The notes under the pieces were generated by a model, which did not search any database, had not been told where the DNA came from, and saw only the letters and a list, made by a program, of their open reading frames with translations. Both the position numbers and the translations under genes were made by a program. Shown piece by piece: positions 1 to 9,683 of a stretch of 41,803 nt of DNA. The stretch is taken from positions 1-41,803 of the forward strand of contig JAHFRL010000030.1 in assembly GCA_023266235.1 (NCBI GenBank). The letters are read 5' to 3'. The stretch comes from Betaproteobacteria bacterium. GTDB taxonomy: Bacteria; Pseudomonadota; Gammaproteobacteria; Burkholderiales; SG8-41. The number at the start of each line of letters is the position of its first letter. Position 1 is the stretch's first letter.

Positions 1-1479
1 CTCAGGATGGGCGCCCAGGTCGGCGAGCTGATCGCCGACGCGCGGGACGTGTACGGTCACGACGTGAATCTGGCGGCGAGGCTCACGACCTTGGCGGGGC
101 CGGGCGAAATCGTGGTGTCCGCGGATGTCCGCGATCAACTCACGCCGACACTCGACGCCGATATCGAAGACCTAGGCGAACGCCGCCTCAAGAACGTGCA
201 GCGCCCTGTCCGAGCGTTTCGGGCATGGCCGCCCGGCCAGGCCGCGCGGCGCGCGGTTGCGCCCAGAGCACGCATGGGTGACCGTCCCTCGATCGCGGTG
301 CTGCCGTTTCGCAATCTTTCCGGCGATGTGCAGCGCGATATTCTGGGCGACGTGATTGCCGACGACGTCATCGGCCATCTGTCGCGCGTCGCTGAGCTGA
401 CTGTCATTTCCCGCTTGTCGACCACTCCCTTTCGCGACCGCATTTACGAACCGAAGAACGTCGCTGAAGTCCTTGGCGTTCGCTACTTGCTGACTGGCAA
501 GATACAATTTTCCGGTACCCGCCTGCGACTCATGGCCGAACTGGTGGAAGCCGAAGGCGGGCGCGTCGTCTGGGCTGATCGTTTCGATGGCTCGATCACG
601 AATATTTTTGAACTTCAGGACGAGATGTCGCTCGCCATCGCCAAGCGCATCGTGCCGTTTGTGCGCGAGCTCGAGCTTAAGCGCTCACGCGCGCAACGCC
701 CGGAGAATTTGACGGCCTACGAGCGCACGCTGCAGGCCATCGACCATTTGTATCGTGGCACGCCCGAAGACATGGAACACGCTCGGGCGATGCTTGAAGC
801 GGCGATTCAGTCGGACCCGTCGTTTGTCGCGCCCTATGCATGGCTCGCCCGGTTGTGTGTGCTGCGGGTTGGCCAGGGCTGGTCGCCCGACCCGAAGCGC
901 GACGCAATCGACGCAAAACGGTTTGCCGAGTCCGCCCTCGAAAAAGACGGCACGGATTCGTGGGCGCTTTCAGTATATGGCCTGGTCGCGGCTTATTTGA
1001 ACAAGGACCTTGAGACAGGTATTGCCCGATATAACAAGGCGCTTACCATCAATCCCAGCGCGGCGTCAGCTTGGGTATGGAGCACCTCGGCGCATGCCTG
1101 GCTCGGACAAGGCGAAGAAGCAGTCAAGCGCTCCCATCGGGCGATCGAACTCTCGCCGTTTGACCCGCACATGTATACATTCACCTCGATTGCCGGCACG
1201 GCACACGCGGTCGCCGGCCAGTACGACAAGGCGATTGAGCTTTGCCAGCGCTCGTTGCGAGAGAACAGACTATACATCGCTACCCACCGAATACTCGCGA
1301 TTTCGCTTGCGCTTTCCGGACGGGTTGAAGAAGCACGACGAGTTGCCACTGAGTTACTGACGCTGGAGCCAAGGCTGACTGTGAGCGGCTGGCGGCACCG
1401 CTATCCGGGAAGCGCCAGTGCGCACGCCGAACTATTCTGTGAGGCGCTCGCAACGGCGGGCATTCCACGACAATATTAA
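1..1479 (+). CDS. Adenylate/guanylate cyclase C-terminal fragment with TolB-like and TPR regions (5' partial)
   Basis: The frame is open from the first base, so the gene begins before the window. The first ~75 residues match the end of a class III nucleotide cyclase domain (DVYGHDVNLAARLT, then the ERRLKNVQRPVRAFR ending). Then comes the TolB-like segment starting PSIAVLPFRNLSGD, and from about residue 235 a helical TPR region (for example ARYNKALTINPSAASAWVW). This cyclase-TolB-TPR layout is common in proteobacteria. The catalytic metal-binding half of the cyclase lies outside the window, so activity cannot be judged. A cytoplasmic cAMP-producing sensor is the family expectation. The stop is TAA at 1477-1479. 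Confidence 0.85.
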   Translation, partial: LRMGAQVGELIADARDVYGHDVNLAARLTTLAGPGEIVVSADVRDQLTPTLDADIEDLGERRLKNVQRPVRAFRAWPPGQAARRAVAPRARMGDRPSIAVLPFRNLSGDVQRDILGDVIADDVIGHLSRVAELTVISRLSTTPFRDRIYEPKNVAEVLGVRYLLTGKIQFSGTRLRLMAELVEAEGGRVVWADRFDGSITNIFELQDEMSLAIAKRIVPFVRELELKRSRAQRPENLTAYERTLQAIDHLYRGTPEDMEHARAMLEAAIQSDPSFVAPYAWLARLCVLRVGQGWSPDPKRDAIDAKRFAESALEKDGTDSWALSVYGLVAAYLNKDLETGIARYNKALTINPSAASAWVWSTSAHAWLGQGEEAVKRSHRAIELSPFDPHMYTFTSIAGTAHAVAGQYDKAIELCQRSLRENRLYIATHRILAISLALSGRVEEARRVATELLTLEPRLTVSGWRHRYPGSASAHAELFCEALATAGIPRQY

Positions 1480-1558
1480 CCGGGTCCACTAGCGTCAACG
1501 ACTACCGAGGGTACCTTCACGAGAAGCAACATTCGTCAATCAAGTAAGGGAGGAGATC

Positions 1559-2569
1559 ATGCAATTACTATCCACTGGCTTCCGCAACGACGGCAATGAC
1601 GGCAACGACGGCAACGACGGCAACGACGGCAACGACGGCAACGACGGCAATACGGGCAATACATTTTCCCTGTCGAGCATTGCGGCGTATCAGGGCCTCG
1701 TTACCAGTCCGCTGCTGGCCCAGGCGCTCTGGACGACGCAGGGAGAACTTACGCGCGGCATCTCGGGCATCGGCAATCCGGTGCCCACAGTTGGCCCGCT
1801 CAATCAGGACGTAGCGTTCTCGAGGTGGTCGCGGGATGTCCGCGGCCATCAGTACGAATTCGAGCTCGTGTCGGGACTTCAATTCGATAACACTAATCCC
1901 GCCAAGGGCAAACTGCATTTTCCGGCCGGCGCGCCAAATCCGAATCCATTCGAACTTACAACGCCGAAATACGAAGACCCAAATCAGCAGCCCCAGGCGC
2001 TGAACAACGCGCTCCAGGAAGTATTCAACAAGGCGGCCCTGCGCGCCGACCGGATGAATGAGATCCTGACCCAGATCGCGGTTCCGTACGCCTTCTTTGC
2101 GATGGTGCTCAACCTGCAGCCCGGACGTCACCGTTTCACCTACGAGCTGATGACGGCGATTTTCCGGTTCTCCACGATCACCGTGATGCAATTCAAGCAT
2201 CATTTCAGGGTGAGGAGACCCGCTGATCACTCGCCGCTAGTGCAGCCCGTCGTCCTCACGCCGGGCCATGGTTCATATCCTGCCGGCCATGCGACGCAGG
2301 GCGCGTTCGTTGCCACGGTGCTCAAGGCATTAGTCGGCAATGTGCTGGGCGCCGACCTCGCGAATCAACTCGACACGCTGGCTTTGCGCATCGCCGAGAA
2401 CCGCGTAGTCGCAGGATTGCATTTCGTCGAAGACAACGATGCTGGCGCCAAGCTGGGGGCAGCACTGGCGCAATATTTTCTTTTCATGGCAACGCCCGCT
2501 AACGCGGCCCTGCCGCCAAAGACAGCCCTGAACTGGCTGTGGCTCAAAGCGAGCGCCGAGTGGCAGTGA
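1559..2569 (+). CDS. Vanadium-dependent haloperoxidase / PAP2-superfamily protein
   Basis: The 336-aa protein has the three motifs of the vanadium haloperoxidase/acid phosphatase superfamily in the C-terminal half. These are a K-x6-RP block (KHHFRVRRPADHSP), the PSGH-like loop PGHGSYPAGHAT, and an R-x5-H-x3-D block (NRVVAGLHFVEDND). These residues bind vanadate or phosphate and include the catalytic His. The N-terminus carries seven NDG triplets and one NTG (about residues 10-33), encoded by a 9-bp tandem repeat. There is no clear signal peptide. The ATG is preceded by a strong ribosome site (AAGGGAGGAG). An S8 peptidase gene follows after 95 bp. Haloperoxidase versus phosphatase cannot be separated from sequence alone. 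Confidence 0.85.
   Translation: MQLLSTGFRNDGNDGNDGNDGNDGNDGNDGNTGNTFSLSSIAAYQGLVTSPLLAQALWTTQGELTRGISGIGNPVPTVGPLNQDVAFSRWSRDVRGHQYEFELVSGLQFDNTNPAKGKLHFPAGAPNPNPFELTTPKYEDPNQQPQALNNALQEVFNKAALRADRMNEILTQIAVPYAFFAMVLNLQPGRHRFTYELMTAIFRFSTITVMQFKHHFRVRRPADHSPLVQPVVLTPGHGSYPAGHATQGAFVATVLKALVGNVLGADLANQLDTLALRIAENRVVAGLHFVEDNDAGAKLGAALAQYFLFMATPANAALPPKTALNWLWLKASAEWQ
1586..1657 (+). repeat. 9-bp tandem repeat, 8 units, inside the haloperoxidase-like gene
   Basis: Eight consecutive 9-bp units of the form AACGACGGC are seen. The second differs by one base and the last is AATACGGGC. They encode Asn-Asp-Gly repeats in frame. The low divergence between units suggests recent expansion by slippage. 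The unit length keeps the frame whatever the copy number. Confidence 0.95.
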
Positions 2570-2664
2570 GCGCGATCGGAATGCAGGCGCGCGGGCAGCT
2601 CTCGCCGGTCGTCGACGGGCTTTGCGCGCTTCGCGCATTCAACGAACAAACGTAGGAGAGGTCC

Positions 2665-4872
2665 ATGGCTGAGCACACGAGTGACTCTCATAATAGCCTG
2701 TACTTGCAGCGCGACAATTCATGGAATCATGACCTGCCTGACCAGTCCAGGCTTGATCCCTATTTGCGGCGCATAGTATCGCTTGTCGAAGCAAGAGATT
2801 ACGCGCAGTTATTCCTCCGAACTGGAGTTCTCCTGATGCCGAAGGGCGAGAGCCCACCGAACGGCAAACACCCGAAGGTCAAGCAACCCCAGCATCTTCC
2901 GTTGTTCGTTCAAATCAAGACCAAGGACGGCAAGCTCGCGGTAACGCGGGAATACCTGAAGAAGAGCGGGCTGGAGATTCCCGCGGCCTACTTTGAAGAG
3001 TCGGAGCGCAATAACCAGCTCGACCAGGTAACCGCGCGAATGCCCGTTGATGCGGAGCTGGCGGGGGGTAGCACAGCGGGCTTGCGCAAAGCACTCGTCG
3101 GCGTACTCACTGATGCGAATATCCCGCGACTGAGCATTGCAACTCCTTTGCGGCCCAGCCTTGCGGATGCGATGAGCGATATCGGCTTGCCGGCCGATCG
3201 ACACTACAAACAGTTCACCATGAATGGCAAGGGGGTGATCGTCGGCATTATTGACGATTGCTGCGCGCTTGCGCATCGTAATTACGCTCGCCTGACACGG
3301 CGGGGCAATCAGACGAAGTTCGAGTCCCGCATTCAATATCTGTGGGACCAATCCGAAGCCGCCAAGCCGCAAGCCAGCGGGTGGGCATCGCCACCGGAAT
3401 TCGGATACGGGTCGGAGCTGACCAAGGCATCCATAACCAAGGCACTCAATCGTGCGGGGCACGTGCAAAACGGCGTCATACGCGAGGACAAGATCTACTC
3501 TTACCTGGGCTACGAGATGACCGATCCTGCATCACACGGCACCCATGTAATGGACATCGCGGCGGGAGGCGGCGAGTCGATCTTCGGCTGCGAAGGAATG
3601 GCGAGCGACGCCGACATCATCTTCGTTCAGCTGCCGACCTTCGCGATCGAAAGCGGCGCCGGCGCACTGAGCAACTACATCCTCGACGGCGTGGCCTACA
3701 TCTTCGACCGCGCTGCGTCCTTGGGCATGCCTGCCGTGGTGAACATCAGCTATGGCGGCTATGCCGGCCCGCACGATGGGTCCAGCCCGCTGGAGGCTGG
3801 CATCGACAGCTTGCTCAATGCACCGTTAACCGCCCACCCCGGGCGCACCGTAGTCGTGGCGGCGGGCAACGGCTTTGAAGCCGATTGTCATGCCAGGGGA
3901 ACAGTGCAGCCGAATGCTGCGCGGGAAGTGGAGTGGATATGCCGGGCGGAAGACCCGACGTCCAATCAACTCGAAGTCTGGTATGGCGGAAATGGCCAGC
4001 TAGATTTCAGCCTCGCAACGCCGGGGGCCGGGCCAGTCCTCGGGCCTGTGCTGCTGGGCGAGCATGTCGTAATCCAGCGTCAATCCGACCAGCGGATCAT
4101 AGGCTGGATAGACCACCAGAAGGATCCAACCAACAACGACAACAAGATCGTGGTGACGTTGAATTCCACGAGCGGCGAGGACTTGTCCAAACTGCTTGGA
4201 TTGGTACCGCCACCTGGAACGGTACCCTCGACGGCGCCTGCTCCGTCAGGCGTATGGAAAATCAAGCTTGTGAACACCGGAGTCAGGCCGGTTGACTTCC
4301 ACGCCTGGATCGAACGAGACGATTCCGGCCGGGGCCGCAGCCGACGGCAGCAGTCCCGCTTTGCCGCTGCCCAGGCCGATCCAGGATACACGCTGGCTGG
4401 CCTCGCCACGGGTCAAAATACGATTGTCATCGGCGCGTACAACTCCGCCACCCATGAAGTCTGCCGATACTCCGCGTGCGGCCCGACCCGGGATGGCCGC
4501 TCCAAGCCTGAGGTCTGCGCTCCCGCGGAGGAATTGCCGACCGGACGCGGTATTCTGTCGGCGTCCTCGGCGCGGTCACTGCCGACGCGGATGAATGGCA
4601 CCAGCGCGGCGGCGCCGTTTGTCACTGGCCTAGTCGCGCTGATGTTCCAATATGCCCGGGATGCCAACCGCGGCCCCCTCAGCGTCAATGACGTTCGCAC
4701 CAAGATTATGGCCGCTGCGCAGGCCAGCGCCCAGAACGCCGGCGCCGCGCTCAAGCTGAATGCGCATCAGGCAGCCGACAATACGCGGCCTCACAAGCAG
4801 AAAGACGTGAAGTGGGCCGACCTGGTCGGACAAGGCAAAATCGACGTTATCGCCACTCTAGATCAGATTTGA
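2665..4872 (+). CDS. S8 (subtilisin-like) serine peptidase
   Basis: The 735-aa protein has a complete subtilase triad: Asp197 in VGIIDDC, His291 in SHGTHVM and Ser647 in NGTSAAAP. The oxyanion-hole Asn is in VVAAGNG. About 185 N-terminal residues precede the catalytic domain, with no obvious signal peptide. An insertion of roughly 200 residues lies between the Asn and Ser blocks and includes a beta-rich segment (about 430-560). Such large non-secreted subtilases are known but their substrates vary. The start ATG follows GGAGAGG. The gene follows the haloperoxidase-like gene by 95 bp on the same strand, so co-transcription is possible. Confidence 0.9.
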   Translation: MAEHTSDSHNSLYLQRDNSWNHDLPDQSRLDPYLRRIVSLVEARDYAQLFLRTGVLLMPKGESPPNGKHPKVKQPQHLPLFVQIKTKDGKLAVTREYLKKSGLEIPAAYFEESERNNQLDQVTARMPVDAELAGGSTAGLRKALVGVLTDANIPRLSIATPLRPSLADAMSDIGLPADRHYKQFTMNGKGVIVGIIDDCCALAHRNYARLTRRGNQTKFESRIQYLWDQSEAAKPQASGWASPPEFGYGSELTKASITKALNRAGHVQNGVIREDKIYSYLGYEMTDPASHGTHVMDIAAGGGESIFGCEGMASDADIIFVQLPTFAIESGAGALSNYILDGVAYIFDRAASLGMPAVVNISYGGYAGPHDGSSPLEAGIDSLLNAPLTAHPGRTVVVAAGNGFEADCHARGTVQPNAAREVEWICRAEDPTSNQLEVWYGGNGQLDFSLATPGAGPVLGPVLLGEHVVIQRQSDQRIIGWIDHQKDPTNNDNKIVVTLNSTSGEDLSKLLGLVPPPGTVPSTAPAPSGVWKIKLVNTGVRPVDFHAWIERDDSGRGRSRRQQSRFAAAQADPGYTLAGLATGQNTIVIGAYNSATHEVCRYSACGPTRDGRSKPEVCAPAEELPTGRGILSASSARSLPTRMNGTSAAAPFVTGLVALMFQYARDANRGPLSVNDVRTKIMAAAQASAQNAGAALKLNAHQAADNTRPHKQKDVKWADLVGQGKIDVIATLDQI

Positions 4873-4899
4873 GCGATGTCGCTCAGGTGGTAACGGGAG

Positions 4900-6468
4900 T
4901 CAGCGGAACTGCTGGGCCAATGTCCTTTCGTCGGTCCTGGGAACGTAGGTGATTCCCTTGCGGGTGGCCCAAGTGACGACCTGGAAATGCACGGGGATCA
5001 GACCGACGTCCATTACCGCGACCGCGACTGCTTCCTGCAGCAGCCTCTCCCGCTTTCCGTCGTCGACCGTGCGCAATCCTTCTTCCAGCAAGGCATCGAG
5101 TTTCGGATTCGAATAGAGCCCGAAATTCACCGTGCCCATGCCCTTCTCGGGATTGATCGTAGCCAGGATGGAGCGCAATGGCGATGAGACTTCTCCGGTC
5201 TGCGAACCCCACCCGACGAGCGCCATCGAGAATTCCTTCTTGTTCGCGCGCGAAAAATAGACGGTTAGCGGCATGGCCTCGACTTTCACCTGGATGCCGA
5301 TGCGCGTCAGCATCTGCGCGACTGCCTGCAGGATCTGCTCGTCGTTCACGTAGCGGTTGTTGGGCCCATGGATGGTGAGCGCGAATCCATCCAGGTAGCC
5401 CGCATCCGCGAGTAACTTGCGCGCCCCGTCGGGATCGTATGGCTCGACCTTGAGCGCGGGGTTGTAGCCGAACATGGGACCGGGAACCAGGTTCGCCGCC
5501 GGAATTCCCAAGCCCCCCATTACGCGATCCGCAATCGCCTCCCGGTTGATGGCCTTGCTGAATGCCTGCCGCACGCGGAGGTCCTTGAACGGATTGCGGG
5601 CGAGCGGCTTGCCCGCCTTGTCGGTCGCGAAGGGCGTTACGTCCCGCCCCTGGTCGAGGGTGAAGTAAATCACGCGATTGGAGACCTTCGAAAACACCTC
5701 GAGATTCGTGTTGGTCCTGATTTTCGCCAGATCAGCGGGTGGAACATTGTCGATCGCATCGACATCCCCCGCCAGCAGCGCCGCGAGACGTGACGGATCC
5801 GTCGTGATGAAGCGCAGCGTGGCGCGTTCCCAGGCGGGTTTCGCACCCCAATAGGCATCGTTGCGCGCGAGCTCGACGCGCTCGCCGCGCCGGAAGGAAA
5901 CGAAACGATAAGGCCCGGTGCCGATCATGCCTTTGCCCTGGGCGAATTCCTCGCTGGCGAGCCCCTGCGCGGCCTTTTTCGAAACGATGAAGACTGTCGT
6001 CAGGTCATTCAGCATCAACGGGTACGGTGTCAACGTCTTCAGCCGTATCGTCAGCGGATCGACAATTTCCTTGCCTATGATCTGGCGCGTATAGAGGGTG
6101 AATGCACCGGGAGAATTCTTGATGGTGGCCGGGCGGTCAAGCGACCATACGACGTCCTCTGCCGTCAGCTCGCTCCCATCGTGAAACCTGACCCCCTTGC
6201 GCAGCCTGAATTCCCAGGTCGTGTCGTCAACGAGGCGCCATGACTCGGCGAGCGCGGGAACGAGCTTTTGATCCGAATCAAAGCGCGTGAGCGCCTCGAA
6301 CACATGAGCAGCGATGTTGTTGTTGGAAGCGAGATTATGAAAATGCGGATCCATCGAGCTGGGCTCGGAACTCAGCGCGATCCGCAGTTCCGCAGATCGC
6401 GCATGTCCCGCGGCGAGGCCAAACGCGATCAGCCCCAATACAACCAACGAGACAACACGACGTATCAC
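4900..6468 (-). CDS. ABC transporter family-5 substrate-binding protein (DppA/OppA-like)
   Basis: This is a periplasmic solute-binding protein of the SBP_bac_5 type, for peptides, nickel or other small molecules. The mature start ELRIALSSEPSSMDPH and the block WRLVDDTTWEFRLRKGVRFHDG are characteristic. The chosen start is the GTG at 6468. It gives a signal peptide (VIRRVVSLVVLGLIAFGLAAGHARS) and is preceded by GAGGAGGGG. A longer ATG reading reaches 6528, but it would put about 20 residues before the signal peptide. About 522 aa is the normal size for this family. No permease or ATPase genes are adjacent, so the protein is an orphan here and its ligand is unknown. Confidence 0.9.
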   Translation of the reverse strand: MIRRVVSLVVLGLIAFGLAAGHARSAELRIALSSEPSSMDPHFHNLASNNNIAAHVFEALTRFDSDQKLVPALAESWRLVDDTTWEFRLRKGVRFHDGSELTAEDVVWSLDRPATIKNSPGAFTLYTRQIIGKEIVDPLTIRLKTLTPYPLMLNDLTTVFIVSKKAAQGLASEEFAQGKGMIGTGPYRFVSFRRGERVELARNDAYWGAKPAWERATLRFITTDPSRLAALLAGDVDAIDNVPPADLAKIRTNTNLEVFSKVSNRVIYFTLDQGRDVTPFATDKAGKPLARNPFKDLRVRQAFSKAINREAIADRVMGGLGIPAANLVPGPMFGYNPALKVEPYDPDGARKLLADAGYLDGFALTIHGPNNRYVNDEQILQAVAQMLTRIGIQVKVEAMPLTVYFSRANKKEFSMALVGWGSQTGEVSSPLRSILATINPEKGMGTVNFGLYSNPKLDALLEEGLRTVDDGKRERLLQEAVAVAVMDVGLIPVHFQVVTWATRKGITYVPRTDERTLAQQFR

Positions 6469-6561
6469 AGCCCCTCCTCTGCGCCGGGCTGAACCGGCGA
6501 GGCCTTGTGAATGAAAGACCGGCACCATTATGCCAAAAACTATCCGGCCCCGTTCTACAGA

Positions 6562-6867
6562 TTAGCGCATCGCCACCAGCGAGCGATTGGCCGGCTGTGC
6601 CGCTTGGCCTATAACGTTTTGCGCCGCGGCCCCGCCTTGAAAGCGCGCCCGGCACGCGTCGAACACCTGTTTGCGATGCGGCTGTGAGCGCATATTTGCG
6701 CGTGCGCCCGCCGCGGCTGCGAGGGTGGCAGACTTCGGGGCGGGCGCTGCGACGTTGATGGGCGCGCCCAAACCGATGACGGCGATCAGCGCGACCGCCG
6801 CCAGTCCCACCGCGCATTTGATCAGCACCATCCATCTGCCGACCGGCGCTTTGCCCATCAGCGTCAA
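6562..6867 (-). CDS. Small hypothetical membrane-anchored protein
   Basis: This is an open frame of up to 101 aa. One hydrophobic segment (VLIKCAVGLAAVALIAVIGL) is followed by an Ala-rich linker and a polar C-terminus with one Cys (FDACRARF). A shorter start at the internal ATG just before VLIK is equally plausible. It lies upstream of the solute-binding protein gene on the same strand. I do not recognise a family. Overlapping frames are also open in this GC-rich DNA, so it may not be a gene. Confidence 0.35.
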   Translation of the reverse strand: MTLMGKAPVGRWMVLIKCAVGLAAVALIAVIGLGAPINVAAPAPKSATLAAAAGARANMRSQPHRKQVFDACRARFQGGAAAQNVIGQAAQPANRSLVAMR

Positions 6868-7065
6868 TATTCTTGCACGCTAAATCTGGCTTTTCATGGT
6901 TTTCTCCTGGATCCCATGGCAGCATTGTCAGGGAATGCGATACGCTGCTGAATACGGCTGAAGGACTACACTAATGGGGCTACATGACAACCGGATAACG
7001 CCCGCGGAGCGAGAGCAACGGTGCGGGTTCGCCGCTTGGCACCGGCATATCAACGCGCTGCAATT

Positions 7066-7071
7066 TATAAT
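7066..7071 (+). promoter_or_regulatory. Candidate -10 box upstream of the two-component genes
   Basis: A perfect TATAAT lies about 70 bp before the response-regulator start, in a locally AT-rich stretch. I do not see a well-spaced -35 box, so this is only a candidate. Confidence 0.3.
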
Positions 7072-7138
7072 AGACTAATCATCAGAAAAACAAGGCGCGC
7101 AGCCTTTCAGCATGCGCGTTGTCGCTTGGGGGAGCAGC

Positions 7139-7819
7139 TTGAAAATCCTGATCGTCGACGACCACCCTTTGATACGCGAGGCGCTGCGCCATGTGCTGAC
7201 GGTGCTCGACGACAGGTTCGATTTGATCGAAGCGCAGAATTGCGCCGAAGCGCTGGCGGCGGTGGATGACAATCCCGATCTCGATCTGGTGCTGCTCGAT
7301 CTCGCTCTGCCCGATGTCGACGGCATGCAGGCGCTCGCGCGGCTGCGCGAGCAGCATCCCGGCCTGCCCGTGGTCGTGCTGTCCGCCTCCGAGCAGGCTG
7401 AAAAAGTGATGCAAGCGATCGATGCCGGAGCGATGGGATTCATACCGAAGACCTCGTCGAACCAACTGCTCCTTAACGCGCTGAGGCTGGTCCTGTCAGG
7501 CAGCGTGTATCTGCCGGTTGAAGTGCTGCACCAGCATCGGGGCACGCCTGAGCATGCGTTGAAGCGCGCCGCCGAAGCGCACCAGAGCGGCGCCGCGCTG
7601 TTGCCGCGCGATATCGGCCTGACCGCGCGCCAGGCCGATGTGCTGGCGCTGCTGGTGCAAGGCAAGCCCAACAAGCTGATCTGCCGCGATCTCAACCTCG
7701 CGGAAGGCACCGTCAAGATACACGTGACCGCGATTCTCAAGGCGCTCAACGTGTCGAACCGCACCCAGGCGGTGATCGCGGTCGGGAAACTGGGTTTGCA
7801 GCTGCCGCAACCGGGCTGA
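7139..7819 (+). CDS. LuxR/NarL-family response regulator
   Basis: The N-terminal receiver domain begins KILIVDDHPLIREAL. The phosphoacceptor Asp is in LLDLALPD (residue 54 from this start), and the conserved Lys is in GFIPKTSS. The C-terminal LuxR helix-turn-helix runs from LTARQADVLALL to LAEGTVKIHVTAILKAL. I chose the TTG at 7139 because GGGGGAG precedes it and the receiver then begins at the usual place. An in-frame ATG at 7112 lacks a ribosome site. The gene lies 10 bp upstream of a hybrid histidine kinase, which is its likely partner. The target genes are unknown. Confidence 0.9.
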   Translation: MKILIVDDHPLIREALRHVLTVLDDRFDLIEAQNCAEALAAVDDNPDLDLVLLDLALPDVDGMQALARLREQHPGLPVVVLSASEQAEKVMQAIDAGAMGFIPKTSSNQLLLNALRLVLSGSVYLPVEVLHQHRGTPEHALKRAAEAHQSGAALLPRDIGLTARQADVLALLVQGKPNKLICRDLNLAEGTVKIHVTAILKALNVSNRTQAVIAVGKLGLQLPQPG

Positions 7820-7829
7820 TTACCGCGAC

Positions 7830-9683
7830 ATGACGCCAGCGCAGACGACTGACGCGGCATCAGCGTCACGCCCGGACCCGAATTTGACCGGCCCAGTGAC
7901 CGTCATTCCGGAATACGAGCTCCGCAAGCTGGTTTTTAACGAGCTGGTAAACATGCTGTATCGCCAGCTGCCGGTGTCCATAACCAGCACGATGGTAGTC
8001 ACCGTCATCATGATCGCCGCATTATGGCGACAATTACCGGGTCACTGGCTCGTGATCTGGCTGGTTCTGATGTCGGCAAACCAGGCGTCGCGATTGTTGC
8101 TTTACCGGCTGTTCCGCGACGACAAACTGCAAAGCTACCCGATCCGCTGGCGCGCACGCGTGTGGGCGACCGGCGCAGGCATTTCGGGCCTGCTGTGGGG
8201 CGCGACGGCGGTTTTTTTCTTCACTCCGGATTCGGTCATCCATCAGGCAATACTGGCGATACTGGTGCTCGGCGCCACCACCGCCGCCGTTCCCCTGATC
8301 GCCTCGCACATGGCGTCGCTGTACGGATTTGTGGTGCCTGCGCTGACGCCTTTCATCGGCCGGCACCTGCTGGAAGGCGACCTCGCGCATGTGGCATTGG
8401 GCCTGATCCTGCTTGCCGTAACCCTGGCGCTACTTTCGTTCGGCCGTAATTACAACCGGCTCATCGTCACCTCCCTGCGTAACCGTTACGAGAACGAGGC
8501 GCTTGCGCATCAATTCGCGCGGCAGAACGTGGATCTCGGGCACGCCCGCGTCGCCGCGGAGCAGGCCAATCGCTCGAAGACGCAGTTTTTCGCGGCGGCG
8601 AGCCACGACCTGCGCCAGCCGTTGCACGCGATGGGCCTGTTTGCCTCGGTGCTCAAGCAAAAAGTGCGCGATCCGGAGGTTGCCGGCGTGGTCTCGAGCA
8701 TCAATGCCTCGGTGCAGGCGCTCGAGGCGTTGTTCGACGAGCTGCTCGACATCTCCAAGCTCGATTCGGGCGTGATCAAGCCCGCGCTGAGCGATTTCGC
8801 GATCGCTGACGTGTTCGATCGATTGCGTGCTGAATTTTCCGCCGAGGCCGCCGCGAAGGGCCTGCGGCTGTCGATCGGCGACGGCCATCACGTCGTGCGT
8901 AGCGACGCGATGCTGCTCGAACGCATTGTGCGCAACCTGATGACCAATGCGATCCGCTATACGACCGCCGGCGAGATCGCGGTCACCGCCGCGCCCGCCG
9001 ACGGCATGCTGCGGATCGAAGTGCGCGACACGGGCATCGGCATCCGCGAGGAGGACCAGCAGCGGATCTTCGAGGAGTTCCTGCAGCTCGGCAACCCCGT
9101 GCGCACCAGCAAGAAGGGGCTGGGCCTCGGGCTGTCCATCGTCAAGCGGTTCGCCGATCTGCTCGGCTATCGCGTCCGCGTCGCATCGCTATTCGGCCGG
9201 GGCTCGACATTCGGCTTCGACGTGCCGCTCGGCGCGGCCCGGGCGCAGACGCCGGCCACGACGACTGCGGCGGCAGCCGGCGCGGCCCGCCTTGGCGACC
9301 GGCTGGTTGTCGTGATCGACGACGAGGAAGCGATCGTCACCGGCATGCAGGCGCTGCTCGAAAGCTGGGGCGCGCAGGTGATCGGCTCCACCACCGGCGA
9401 CGATGTGATCGCAGCCGTGCATGCGTCCGGCAAGCTGCCGGATCTTCTCATCGTCGACTACCGCCTCGGCGCGGAGGAAACCGGCATCGCGCTGGTCCAG
9501 CGCCTGCGCCGGGAGCTCGATCCGGAAATCCCGGCGCTGCTCGTCACCGGCAGCATCACGTCCGATCTGGACGGGCAGGCGCGCGCGGCGGAGCTGGACT
9601 TGCTGCTCAAGCCGGTGACGGCCGCGAACCTGCGCCGGCGCATCGCGGCGCTCCTGCGCGCGCACTTCCCGGCCGGAGATTAG
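7830..9683 (+). CDS. Hybrid sensor histidine kinase with C-terminal receiver
   Basis: The 617-aa protein has N-terminal membrane segments (about residues 50-200), then a HisKA domain with phospho-His259 in SHDLRQPLHAMG. The HATPase domain follows (N box NLMTNAIRYT, G boxes DTGIGI and GLGLGLS). The C-terminal receiver has Asp543 in LLIVDYRLG. The membrane segments form a multi-pass unit with little obvious periplasmic domain, so the signal may be sensed in the membrane. Together with the upstream LuxR regulator it makes a two-component pair, probably one operon that may also include the abutting DUF2784 gene. Confidence 0.92.
   Translation: MTPAQTTDAASASRPDPNLTGPVTVIPEYELRKLVFNELVNMLYRQLPVSITSTMVVTVIMIAALWRQLPGHWLVIWLVLMSANQASRLLLYRLFRDDKLQSYPIRWRARVWATGAGISGLLWGATAVFFFTPDSVIHQAILAILVLGATTAAVPLIASHMASLYGFVVPALTPFIGRHLLEGDLAHVALGLILLAVTLALLSFGRNYNRLIVTSLRNRYENEALAHQFARQNVDLGHARVAAEQANRSKTQFFAAASHDLRQPLHAMGLFASVLKQKVRDPEVAGVVSSINASVQALEALFDELLDISKLDSGVIKPALSDFAIADVFDRLRAEFSAEAAAKGLRLSIGDGHHVVRSDAMLLERIVRNLMTNAIRYTTAGEIAVTAAPADGMLRIEVRDTGIGIREEDQQRIFEEFLQLGNPVRTSKKGLGLGLSIVKRFADLLGYRVRVASLFGRGSTFGFDVPLGAARAQTPATTTAAAAGAARLGDRLVVVIDDEEAIVTGMQALLESWGAQVIGSTTGDDVIAAVHASGKLPDLLIVDYRLGAEETGIALVQRLRRELDPEIPALLVTGSITSDLDGQARAAELDLLLKPVTAANLRRRIAALLRAHFPAGD

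Noticed and set aside
1586-1657. Tandem repeats as a CRISPR array
   Set aside because: The units are 9 bp, contiguous without spacers and in frame with a protein, so they are a coding microsatellite.
6335-6925. 196-codon minus-strand open frame overlapping the solute-binding protein start
   Set aside because: It overlaps the signal peptide region of the real gene in another frame and has no domain or ribosome site.
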